A stretch of DNA of 64,000 bases from CBDCUW01 sp963734865 (GTDB lineage Bacteria > Planctomycetota > Planctomycetia > Pirellulales > Pirellulaceae), in contig CAVTIV010000011.1 of the NCBI GenBank assembly GCA_963734865.1, positions 1 to 64,000 of the forward strand, written 5' to 3'. The position numbers and the translations under genes are program-made. The notes beneath the pieces are model-generated. The model made no database searches, was not told the DNA's origin, and saw nothing but the letters and a program-made list of their open reading frames with translations. Positions within the stretch are counted from its first letter, which is position 1, and each line of letters begins with the position of its first letter. Below are positions 26,119 to 33,732 of this stretch, one piece after another.

Positions 26119-27435
26119 CTAATCTCGCCACAGACCTTGCAACAATCCCCACGCATATTCATTGCCTTTCATCCGCGCGGTAGCGCTACCGATCTCGTCG
26201 GATGTCGTTACTGCAAAGCGGGGCGGCACCAGGCTTCTATCCTGAAACAACTCGAAACGACTATTGATCGAGTGAATTCCCGATCCACTGTGACAAGTGA
26301 TACATGTTTGGAGTCGCGGGACGGTTGGGGCTTCGGTGGTTGTTTCTGGACGCTCGATTAAGTCACTTGAGGCAAAAATCGTTGTGTAGTGAATCTCGTT
26401 TGCCGCAATTGGTCTCATGGGCACGTTTCCTTGCATCATTTCCCTTGGCTGCAACACAAACTCGGAGATGGCCTGGCTCGGCCCAAGAACCCGGTTGTTC
26501 CGTCTTCTGTCAACATTGACGTTCAAATAAGCTCGCAATTGAACGCGCTGCACCAACGGACTGAGAATCAACTGCCCCGAATCGGCGATGAGCAACGCTT
26601 GCTGCAACAAGGCGACTTGAGTTCCAACAGGGAACTGAGGCGTCAGTGGATTGTCGTGAACGTCCATCGTAATTAACGAAGGGTGCTGAGGAATACCAAC
26701 ATGAGGTGGCTGCCCGCCTGATACCCAGGGAGAACGAAAAGCTGCTAGTGTTTCGAGATATTTCAGAGTCGCTTCCCGGCCGTCCGGCAACCTCATGAAG
26801 ATCAAAAAGGCCGAGCGCACAGCCACCGCTTCCGTATGAACGATTGCCGGAACGGCGTGACCATCCTTGGAGAGACAGACCCAAGGGCCTTTCTCGTCGA
26901 ACAGATCGCTCGGAAGAAATGGCTTTGGGGAATCGCTGGCGTCGTAACTCTTTGGGAATTTTTCAGAATCAGCAGTAGCCGTCAGTGGATTCGGCAGTTT
27001 CGCAATCGCGGTCTCGGAAAGGGCCAGCTTTCTAATGGCAAGGGCAAGCGACTTCTGCATCTTATGCAGTTGGGATGGCGGCAAGTTCGTGTCGCCCCTT
27101 GATAGATCGAGTAAGGTGGTCCAGTCGAAGACTGTCCAAAGATGGTGTTGAAGAATCGCGCGATTAAGCGGCGGATAAGCTTCGATGCGATCACCCGTTA
27201 GCGAATTAAGATCATCTAGCGATTTCAATAGCCGTGGGAGAGTGTCTTCGGACAATAAGTAGCGGGAGTTCTTCCAAAGAAGTGGCGAATCAGGGTCTTC
27301 TGTTACGACACGTTCATCGGAGACCGTTCGAACCATGATGATATCGTACAGACGATCGTAAGGGTCAGGCGGCTCGTCCGCGGTGCCGACCTTGCCAAAC
27401 CCAGCGAGAAGCAAGGCAACCAGGACGAATCGCAT
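26119..27435 (-). CDS. Secreted hypothetical protein with one CxxCH heme-type motif
   Basis: This intact 438-residue protein starts behind a GTGAGG ribosome site, with a short signal peptide (LVALLLAGFGKVGTADE). The body is Leu/Pro-rich with no named domain. Near the C-terminus, RLQTCITCHSGSGIHS gives a single C-x2-C-H motif as in c-type cytochromes, so it may bind heme in the periplasm. The region between IS91-like repeats (25064 and 27464) encloses it, suggesting it could have been carried as passenger DNA. Similar proteins of unknown function occur in Planctomycetes; this is from memory only. Confidence 0.65.
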   Translation of the reverse strand: MRFVLVALLLAGFGKVGTADEPPDPYDRLYDIIMVRTVSDERVVTEDPDSPLLWKNSRYLLSEDTLPRLLKSLDDLNSLTGDRIEAYPPLNRAILQHHLWTVFDWTTLLDLSRGDTNLPPSQLHKMQKSLALAIRKLALSETAIAKLPNPLTATADSEKFPKSYDASDSPKPFLPSDLFDEKGPWVCLSKDGHAVPAIVHTEAVAVRSAFLIFMRLPDGREATLKYLETLAAFRSPWVSGGQPPHVGIPQHPSLITMDVHDNPLTPQFPVGTQVALLQQALLIADSGQLILSPLVQRVQLRAYLNVNVDRRRNNRVLGPSQAISEFVLQPREMMQGNVPMRPIAANEIHYTTIFASSDLIERPETTTEAPTVPRLQTCITCHSGSGIHSINSRFELFQDRSLVPPRFAVTTSDEIGSATARMKGNEYAWGLLQGLWRD

Positions 27436-27463
27436 GAGAACCTCACTTGTCGCAGAACGAAAC

Positions 27464-27611
27464 GAAATGCGATCTATGGGGGCACGTCGCGTGCCGGCAT
27501 CGATCGTGCGTTGAACTTTTGTCGCTCGCTGGCGGGCGAGTTTCCAGATCGGGGCGATCCGGTCAGTACGATTCTACCAGCATGTCGCCGTCTGGGGACA
27601 AGCCGGGAAGC
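27464..27611 (-). repeat. IS91-like terminus, copy 2
   Basis: This about 148-bp block matches 25064-25209, apart from a diverged middle. It includes the GCGATCTATGGGGGCACGTC start with the hairpin and the last codons of the element's final gene. Confidence 0.75.
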
Positions 27612-28660
27612 GAAGGTTGAGTCGCCGCGGCGCACTTCACCGAACCTCTTGCACTTTCTATCCGCGTTTCCAGCAGCCAGGTGTCATAATCGACACCATA
27701 CTCACGCTCCAGGTACTCGATCAGCGAGGCCTTCTCCGCCTCGGCGTGCCACCGGGGACAGCGATCGTCCAAGTGATCCAACACATGAAGCCAACTCGGC
27801 TTGGGGATTTCGCTGATCAGTCGCAGTCGATCACTATCGCACGACGGGCAGCGAATCGCATCCTGGCCTTCGTCGGCGATGGAATCACCAAGCCACGAGT
27901 TGTCGATCGGCTCGTCCGCATCGTCCAGCTCCCAAGCCGCCAGATCGAAGGCGATCGACTCCAAAATCTCTTGGCAACGGTCCATGTAGGCGGTCCGCCG
28001 GCGACAACTCCAACCGCCGAAATGGCGAACCTTCGTCAGCTGAAAAACTCTTCCGCAAGCTGATCGCGTCGACCAAGTAGTGCCCGTCACTGTTGGCGAC
28101 ATCCGCGGGTGCTTCGGCTTGTTCCCAGCCGTCGTGCGAAAGACTGGGACCGGCTCCGGGCACCAACGCGTGCACGTGCCAGTGCGAATCCATTCGCTGG
28201 TTCCAAGTGTGCAGCACCATCATCGCCGCCGGATCGTAGTCCTGCTGAGAGCGAATCGCTTTTTGCAGAGCTTTCCAGGCCGACGTGAACAACAACTCCG
28301 CCAGCTCCGACCGATTGGCCAAGGCCATCTCCGAAAGCTCACTCGGCAGCGTGAAGACGACTTGGTAGTACGTCACATCATCAAGGATCAATGTCTCGGC
28401 ACTGGCTCGCGAAGTCGTAACGTTTCCTTCCGCTGCAGATCGGACAGTGCCGGTCGCCACAGGAATGATGAACCGTCGTGACCTCGCCGCAGTCGTCACA
28501 CTGATACGTCTTGCCGCCCAGTGCCGCGGTCCGGCACAGCGACAGTTTCGCCAGCGTGCTCCGCACCAACTCGCAAGGCGACGACTGCTTGACGTAAGAC
28601 GCCGCCGCGATGCGAAGGATCTGGGCGACGGTTAACTTTTCGGCGGTTTTTTCGGTGTGT
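27563..28660 (-). pseudogene. IS91-type transposase, N-terminal half with short tail (frameshifted)
   Basis: The protein begins overlapping the recombinase gene (EKLTVAQILRIAAASYVKQS). Next is a zinc-binding region (YQCDDCG, then CGDRHCPIC). After a frame change near 28425 the HUH domain follows (VTYYQVVFTLPSELSEMALA, DSHWHVHALVPGAG with the H-x-H pair). After another change near 28060 the frame gives a different tail (RCPSCDSDRLRLISEIPKP, then LPGLSPDGDMLVESY). The Tyr-containing C-terminal half is absent, so an internal deletion joined the transposase to a downstream small gene. It is not functional as read. Confidence 0.7.
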
Positions 28661-29573
28661 TCGGATCGTTCTCTTTCGAGTTGTTCTCCTCGGGCGGCCT
28701 GTACGTCGGTAACTGCCGCACCGGGAGCCAATCCAACGGACTGGGCACATTGATCAAGTGTTCGCGGCGACAGTGCAGGTAGATCATCGTGGTGGTGAAG
28801 CTGGCGTGACCAAGAAGTTTGCTGATCGTCAGCAAGTCGACTCCCGCTTCGAGTAGACCCGTCGCATAAGAATGTCTCAGAATGTGCGGATGGACATTCT
28901 TCTTGATGCCGGCCAACTTGGCCGACTGCTTGATCGCCTTCTGGATCGACGTGTCGGCGTAAGGCTTGTCCGGTCGCTTGCCGGGAAACAGGAAGTCGGT
29001 CGGCCGGTACTGCTCCCAATACGTCCGAAGTTCCTGCAGCAGTCTCGGCGAGAGGGGTACCAGTCGCTCTTTGGCCCCCTTGCCGTGGGTGATTCGGATC
29101 TGCATCCGTTGCGAGTCGATATCGGGGATCTTCAAGTGGGCCGCTTCGGAGAGTCGCATCCCACAGGCATACAGGACCGAGAGAAACGTTCGGTGCTTGA
29201 GGTTCTTGGTGCATCGCAGCAGCTCGTCGACTTCTTGTCGGCTGAGCACCACTGGTAGCGTTTTGGGACGCTTGCCGAAGGGAACCATGGTGACCGGCCA
29301 GGGGACACGGATCGTGTGGGTGTACAGGAACCGTAAAGCACAGACGGCTTGATTGAACGTGCTGTAGGCCACTTTCTTGGTTTGGATCAGATAAAGTTGG
29401 AAGGTCCTAACGTCTTCGACGGTCGCTCTATCAAGCGGTTTTTCGATAAAGTCGGCAAACCTTCGCACGTGGTAGGTGTAGGCATCGATGGTCGAGTCGG
29501 CGAGATTGCGAATCATCATGTCTTCGGCGAGGCGACGAGTGAGTTCGCACTTACGGTTTTTGTAGGGGGTCAT
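28632..29573 (-). CDS. Tyrosine recombinase (integrase) of the IS91-like element
   Basis: This 313-residue site-specific recombinase has an N-terminal SAM-like core-binding domain (MMIRNLADSTIDAYTYHVRR) and a catalytic domain. The catalytic Arg lies in YACGMRLSEAAHLKI. HILRHSYATGLLEAG gives the H-x-x-R box, and ISKLLGHASFTTTMIYLH holds the final His and the nucleophilic Tyr. All key residues seem present and the frame is intact. The ATG at 29573 fits the family start better than the GTG at 29609. The end overlaps the transposase start, so the two are translationally coupled. It is distinct from the integron integrase at 33.7 kb because it lacks the IntI insert. Confidence 0.88.
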   Translation of the reverse strand: MTPYKNRKCELTRRLAEDMMIRNLADSTIDAYTYHVRRFADFIEKPLDRATVEDVRTFQLYLIQTKKVAYSTFNQAVCALRFLYTHTIRVPWPVTMVPFGKRPKTLPVVLSRQEVDELLRCTKNLKHRTFLSVLYACGMRLSEAAHLKIPDIDSQRMQIRITHGKGAKERLVPLSPRLLQELRTYWEQYRPTDFLFPGKRPDKPYADTSIQKAIKQSAKLAGIKKNVHPHILRHSYATGLLEAGVDLLTISKLLGHASFTTTMIYLHCRREHLINVPSPLDWLPVRQLPTYRPPEENNSKENDPNTPKKPPKS

Positions 29574-29609
29574 GGCGTTGATTCTTGACGAGGAGCTGAC
29601 GCGATTCAC

Positions 29610-29999
29610 TCAACCAGGAGTGAACGATTGACTTTCCAGCGTGCTTACAAAACGCAAAAGCGCAAGACCTTTTTATCAAAACGATCGCTACAACCGGCCC
29701 TGAGAGGGAACGTCGCTTGACGGCTTGCCTGACGCGTGAGCGTTTAAAAAGAATGAAAAAAAGATCGCCGGCGCAGCCGATCCCCAACCTTTGAAAGACC
29801 CTCGAGCATTGCCTGACTGAGGAGAGGAGAACGGGCACCCATCGAGTTGCCAGGGGAAGATACCGGCGGGACGGCATTGGGGGTTGGCAAGGAAGCCAAC
29901 GAGCAAGCCTGCAAGGACCGCAGTAAGAAACTCAGCTCATCCGCATCAAACCAAGCACCGAAAAGTCAAACGCAATTCGATTAAGTTCAACGGCGGCCG
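29610..29999. other. Intergenic region between recombinase and four-helix-bundle gene
   Basis: No convincing gene is seen. An open frame from 29884 runs on the plus strand with a TTG start and a basic start, but it continues into antisense of the next gene and is probably not real. The other end of the IS91-like element should lie here. Confidence 0.35.
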
Positions 30000-30506
30000 T
30001 CACCGGGCCGGGAAGGTTGATTGTCCATTTGAAGACGGCCGCAGGCCCGGCTCCGGTGCACGGCATGGTTCTGGCTCCTCCGCGCCATCGTACTCGTACT
30101 CGTACTCAGCCCCGCGGTACTCGTACTCGCTTCCAGATTCGGACACCGTGTCAGCCCGGGCGATCAACCGAGTCAGCATCGAGACGATCCGTTTGAGCAT
30201 CGTCTTGAGTTCGCGATGACGACCATCATCCAAACCATCGATTGCCGCAAGCACGTCTTGAATCGCGGCACATTCGAGCGTTGACCCACGAGCGATGTCA
30301 AGAAAGCGGTTGCGATCCTTGAGGCTGCGTTTGCCGTTACCCTCGGCGATATTGAGCGGAATCGATTGGGCCGCGCGAAGCCACTGATCGCGCGCATGAC
30401 GGTGAACGCCGTCGAGCGACTTGGCGTCAGCGAAAGACGCGGAGACGTACTCTATGGCGAGGCGATAAACGTCGAGGCGGTCGTGGTCGAAGATGGGTTC
30501 AGTCAC
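30000..30506 (-). CDS. Four-helix-bundle protein (S23/IVP family)
   Basis: The predicted 168 residues start at GTG 30506 (TEPIFDHDRLDVYRLAIEYV). They contain the conserved HARDQWLRAAQSIPLNIAEG and RFLDIARGSTLECAAIQDVL of the 23S rRNA intervening-sequence (IVP, TIGR02436-like) four-helix-bundle family. Function is not established; some members are gene-cassette or intron-borne. The tail is a run of Glu-Tyr pairs (EYEYRGAEYEYEYDG), encoded by GTACTC repeats that recur as inverted tracts in the array to the right. The gene points away from IntI, the expected cassette direction. No ribosome site is obvious. Confidence 0.75.
   Translation of the reverse strand: MTEPIFDHDRLDVYRLAIEYVSASFADAKSLDGVHRHARDQWLRAAQSIPLNIAEGNGKRSLKDRNRFLDIARGSTLECAAIQDVLAAIDGLDDGRHRELKTMLKRIVSMLTRLIARADTVSESGSEYEYRGAEYEYEYDGAEEPEPCRAPEPGLRPSSNGQSTFPAR
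30090..30129 (-). repeat. GTACTC tract inside the four-helix-bundle gene
   Basis: TACTCGTACTCGTACTC and a second GTACTCGTACTC encode Glu-Tyr repeats on the minus strand. The opposite-facing partner tract GAGTAGGAGTACGAGTAC is at 30521-30538, just upstream of the gene start, so the tracts flank the gene as inverted repeats. Confidence 0.75.
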
Positions 30507-30520
30507 CGCAGTGTGAATTC

Positions 30521-30565
30521 GAGTAGGAGTACGAGTACCGGGCTGCGCCCTAAGTAGGAGTACGA
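30521..30565 (+). repeat. Inverted GAGTAC tract upstream of the four-helix-bundle gene
   Basis: GAGTAGGAGTACGAGTAC (30521-30538), a GC-rich spacer, then GTAGGAGTACGAT. It faces the tract at 30090-30129. Confidence 0.7.
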
Positions 30566-30589
30566 TTCGTTGCCAGAACGGCCGCGCAT

Positions 30590-30775
30590 CACCGGGGCGC
30601 GGCGATCGGTTCTCCATACCAAAACACTCGACCTCGGCTCCGCGCGCACTTCGTGTGCAACGGCATAGTTCCGCACTCTGAGCGACACCAAATCGGCAAG
30701 GCGAACCGAGCGAGGCACTCGACCGCAATCGGTATCGCGAAGTACCACGAGCAAATCGCACGAAGATTAGAGCGA
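30590..30775. repeat. Degenerate about 170-bp repeat, copy 1 (possible attC-like)
   Basis: This block shares many short matches in the same order with 31885-32055 (TTCGTGTG, GCGACxCAAA, TATCCGCGA-like, GCAAATC). The similarity is imperfect and judged by eye. Position after each array unit would fit a cassette recombination site, but this is unproven. Confidence 0.35.
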
Positions 30776-31067
30776 CGAATCGTTTGATCACCATCCTTGA
30801 GGAAGGCTCACGTTGAAACGCCGACGCAGCAACCCTATCGCCATGTCGGCGAGTTTCATGTACGCCAGCTATCTTCATTCAGCAAAGTGCGAGACGCCGG
30901 AAACACTGTTCGCACGCCTATCTAGATTACCGTGCGAACACACCACGCATCGATGAACTCGTCGATTGCGTCGGCATCAAATCACCGATGCGGGTCGTCG
31001 AACTCCACAGAACAGTGCATCGTCGTGAACCTTCGTCGTACCAAATCCCAGATGCAGTCATTTCGAA

Positions 31068-31485
31068 CGCGAACGGCCAGGATCACCCGGCCCGAGGAGT
31101 TGACGAACCATTGCCCAAGAGACGTTCGAGGGCTCGGTGTGCATCCGTTTGTTCTGGCTCCGGTACCGGGTACCGACGCGGCCAACCCAAGTCAGTTCCG
31201 TCTCCGATCAGGATACTATCGCAACGTCGACCACGCAAAATCAAGCCCCCCGGACGCACCATTTCACCGCGCATCTGTCATCGAGCGCACCGTCGTACTC
31301 GTACTCAGCGAAGCGGTACTCGTACTCGATTATGGATCGGAGCGGGCGAATGCAATGGGGTCAAAGGTCGACTCTGCGGCACGTCCGGACCGCTCGCTGC
31401 CGATTCGAGTACGAGTACGAGTACCGGCCTACGGCCTGAGTACGAGCACGATTGGGAGTAAGAAATCAAATGCCAGAACGGTGGC
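31068..31485 (+). repeat. Long direct repeat 1, copy A
   Basis: This 418-bp block is nearly identical to 32273-32687; only a few single-base and 1-2-base indels differ. It begins CGCGAACGGCCAGG and ends near CAGAACGGTGGC. Confidence 0.9.
31295..31424. repeat. Inverted GTACTC / GAGTAC tract pair, unit A
   Basis: GTACTCGTACTC and GTACTCGTACTC (31295-31327) face GAGTACGAGTACGAGTAC (31407-31424), leaving about 80 bp between. The left tract reads EYEYRFAEYEYDG on the minus strand; the right reads FEYEYEYRPTA on the plus strand. Both resemble the Glu-Tyr tail of the four-helix-bundle protein. Confidence 0.8.
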
Positions 31486-31677
31486 CATCAGCCGGCACGA
31501 ACGGATGGGTCACTACCGACCCAAGATGCTTTTGAGTGCTCGGTTGCATGGCGTTGTTATCGGATGCAGTGGCGATCCGTTGACGACCAGGAGACGGCAT
31601 CCGATCCGCGCATCTTAGAGCATGGGCGACCGCGCAACAATCAACCGCGCACCTTCGAGCATGGGATTCGACCGCGC

Positions 31678-31870
31678 ACCTTCGAGCATCCGATCCGACC
31701 GCGCATCGTCTGCCTGGCCTTCGGCCTCATCGGTGACAGCCAGCACCCGCAATCACGCGATCCTACGTTGCGACGAAGAATCGACGCGCCGGTCCCGATC
31801 ATGTCTGAGCGCCGACGACCGCGCATCTCTTGGCACCCGAGGAGTCCGCGCAACTCTTCATCCCGATAAC
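31678..31870 (+). repeat. Long direct repeat 2, copy A
   Basis: ACCTTCGAGCATCCGATCCG through TCTTCATCCCGATAAC matches 32999-33190 with few changes. Confidence 0.85.
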
Positions 31871-31884
31871 GGCGGCGATCACCG

Positions 31885-32055
31885 AGTCGCGGGGTTTGGT
31901 TTTCCATTGGTAAGTCGCCCGGCTACCGCGACTTCGTGTGAATCGCATGGTTCGCGCCCTGTGCGACCCAAAACGCCGGCGACCGACCGAGGCCCTCGAT
32001 CGTATCCGTATCCGCGAGTCCAAGCAAATCCGCAAGTGACGTCTAACGTTTCAGC
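31885..32055. repeat. Degenerate about 170-bp repeat, copy 2 (possible attC-like)
   Basis: Resembles 30590-30775. It ends with GTCTAAC (32041-32047), which fits the integron core-site consensus RYYYAAC. A matching GTTRRRY partner and the folded bottom strand were not established by eye. Confidence 0.35.
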
Positions 32056-32272
32056 GCGCAGGAACCCGCGAATACGCCGCGCGGCAGAACCCGCAGTTGG
32101 AGTTGGTGCCAAATCCCGCCGCACGGCGAACCCGGAAACACGCAGTCGCGCCTAAACCGGCGAACACACCACGCTGATGAACTCGCAGGTTGCATTGGCA
32201 TCAAATCCCGTGCGCCACGAACCCACGAACAGACCGCGCCATGAACCCGCGTACCAACCGTCCGTTTTTGAC

Positions 32273-32687
32273 CGCGAACGGCCAGGATCACCCGGCCCGA
32301 GGAGTTGACGAACCATTGCCCAAGAGACGTTCGAGGGCTCGGTGTGCATCCGTTTGTTCTGGCTCCGGTACCGGGTACCGACGCGGCCAACCCAAGTCAG
32401 TTCCGTCTCCGATCAGGATACTATCGCAACGTCGACCACGCAAAATCGAGCGCCCGGACGCACCATTTCACCGCGCATCTGTCATCGAGCGCACCGTCGT
32501 ACTCGTACTCAGCGAAGCGGTACTCGTACTCGATTATGGATCGGAGCGGGCGAATGCAATGGGGTCAAAGGTCGACTCTGCGGCACGTCCGGACCGCTCG
32601 CTGCCGATTCGAGTACGAGTACGAGTACCGGCCTACGGCCTGAGTACGAGCACGATTGGGAGTAAGATCAAATGCCAGAACGGTGGC
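32273..32687 (+). repeat. Long direct repeat 1, copy B
   Basis: This 415-bp partner of 31068-31485 lies about 1.2 kb downstream. Confidence 0.9.
32499..32628. repeat. Inverted GTACTC / GAGTAC tract pair, unit B
   Basis: Same arrangement as unit A, within direct repeat 1 copy B. Confidence 0.8.
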
Positions 32688-32998
32688 TCACGGCCGGTGC
32701 ACACCGCCCCGCTATTCTGAACGTTGTGTCGACATCGAATGCGGCAGGAGACGGTAGGACTCGATCCAGCCGGCACGCAACGGCATTCGGGTCCACTACC
32801 GACCCATAGATGCTCGGTATTGAAGTGCATCGAGTCTGCAGTCGCGCGTTGTTGAGTCGGATGCAGCTGGCGCATTTGCTCGTTGACGTGACCAAGGACG
32901 ACGGCGACTCCGATCCGTCGCTCGGTTGATGGCATGGATGCATACCGGCGCAGACAATCATCCGCGCATCTTCGAGTGCGATCGGGATTCGAGCGCGT

Positions 32999-33190
32999 AC
33001 CTTCGAGCATCCGATCCGACGCGCATCGTCTGCCTGGCCTTCGGCCGTCATCGGTGACAGCCTGCACCCGCAAGCACGCGATCCTACGTTGCGACGAAGA
33101 ATCGACGCGACGGTCCCGATCATGTCTGAGCTGCGACGACCGGCACTATCGGCACCGAAGAGACCGCGAAAAACTCTTCATCCCGATAAC
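32999..33190 (+). repeat. Long direct repeat 2, copy B
   Basis: 192-bp partner of 31678-31870; it ends at the boundary with the intI upstream region. Confidence 0.85.
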
Positions 33191-33212
33191 TTGTTATTCA
33201 CCCACATGGTAG

Positions 33213-33404
33213 ATCGGGGATGGGCGTTACCCGATTCTAGCCGGTTTGGGATTGGGATTGGTTGCTCTTTTTGATGGTTTTTTTGCTCGATTGGTAAGCG
33301 TTCGCTTCGTCGGGTATCGGCGTTACCCGATCAGCGCAGATCGGGTAATGGCCGTTACCCGATCTGCGCTCTGCCGCTTCGTCGGGTAACAACTTCTTAC
33401 CCGA
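33213..33404. promoter_or_regulatory. Cluster of four TCGGGTAA / TTACCCGA hairpins upstream of intI
   Basis: Four inverted repeats share the arms TCGGGTA(A) and (T)TACCCGA: 33213-33235, 33310-33330, 33333-33370 and 33382-33404. The third is a perfect 16-bp stem (AGCGCAGATCGGGTAA and its complement) with a 6-base loop. CGCTTCGTCGGGTA precedes both the second and the fourth. The cluster lies between the array and the intI start, where attI and the promoters are expected. Its role is unknown. Confidence 0.6.
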
Positions 33405-33732
33405 TTGGGAGCAGGCAGGGAAAATACGTGCTTTGCGGCGTCTGCGACCCGCTTCAAGACGCCGTCAAAGATGGCGACCGATTGGCCTTGACCGCGCGCC
33501 CGGTCAAACACGTGTGTGCTCGGGATCCACGCTGGCAAATGCGTCGGCTTGATTCCCCGCTGCGGCCACCGGTGCGTCCTGGTTGAGGAAATTGATTCCG
33601 AGACTTGACACTGATGGATACATTTGTACACTTCATGCCGACACGGCTACGATCAGCCGGAACATGAGTCAGTTTTCAGCAAGATTGGCTCGGCACGGTT
33701 GATTTGGTTTTCACTTTAGGGAGGGCAACGAA
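33405..33732. promoter_or_regulatory. intI upstream region
   Basis: About 330 bp before the GTG start, which has a strong GGAGGG ribosome site (AGGGAGGGCAACGAA-GTG). A minus-strand open frame of 102 codons crosses the region and the hairpins; I see no family resemblance in it. attI should lie here, but no core site was identified with certainty. Confidence 0.35.

Larger units (their letters stand above)
27464..29640 (-). mobile_element. IS91-like element with tyrosine recombinase (decayed)
   Basis: Reading on the minus strand, the order is an intact tyrosine recombinase, a frameshifted HUH transposase N-terminal half, then a zinc-knuckle C-terminal tail ending in DGDMLVESY, then a terminal hairpin. 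Recombinase plus IS91 transposase pairs are known element architectures. The right end is fixed by the repeat shared with remnant 1. The far end, upstream of the recombinase, is not defined. Confidence 0.65.
30900..33200 (-). other. Decayed, duplicated cassette array of the integron
   Basis: About 2.3 kb without a credible gene, made of two related units starting with GCGAACACACCACGC at 30934 and 32160. Two long blocks are shared between them (31068/32273 and 31678/32999). Each unit carries a pair of inverted GTACTC tracts that look like 3' ends of four-helix-bundle genes. Many short frames are open by base composition only, and no ribosome site supports them. The location on the 5' side of intI is where an integron array belongs. 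Confidence 0.45.

Noticed and set aside
28674..29214. Upstream part of the minus-strand frame 28381-29214
   Set aside because: It overlaps the integrase in another frame; only the part after about 28660 has transposase homology.
29884..30219. Plus-strand frame with a basic start and Ser-Tyr repeats
   Set aside because: It runs antisense through the four-helix-bundle gene and its Ser-Tyr run is the complement of the Glu-Tyr tract.
32043..32390. Minus-strand frame sharing its start with one at 30982-31185
   Set aside because: The shared residues only reflect the direct DNA repeat; the ends differ.
30932..32720. Several 100-230-codon frames on both strands in the array
   Set aside because: They arise from stop-poor repeated DNA, are duplicated with the DNA repeats, and show no start signals or family resemblance.
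33323..33631. Minus-strand frame of 102 codons upstream of intI
   Set aside because: It crosses the palindrome cluster and has no recognisable domain; a cassette gene cannot be excluded but is not supported.
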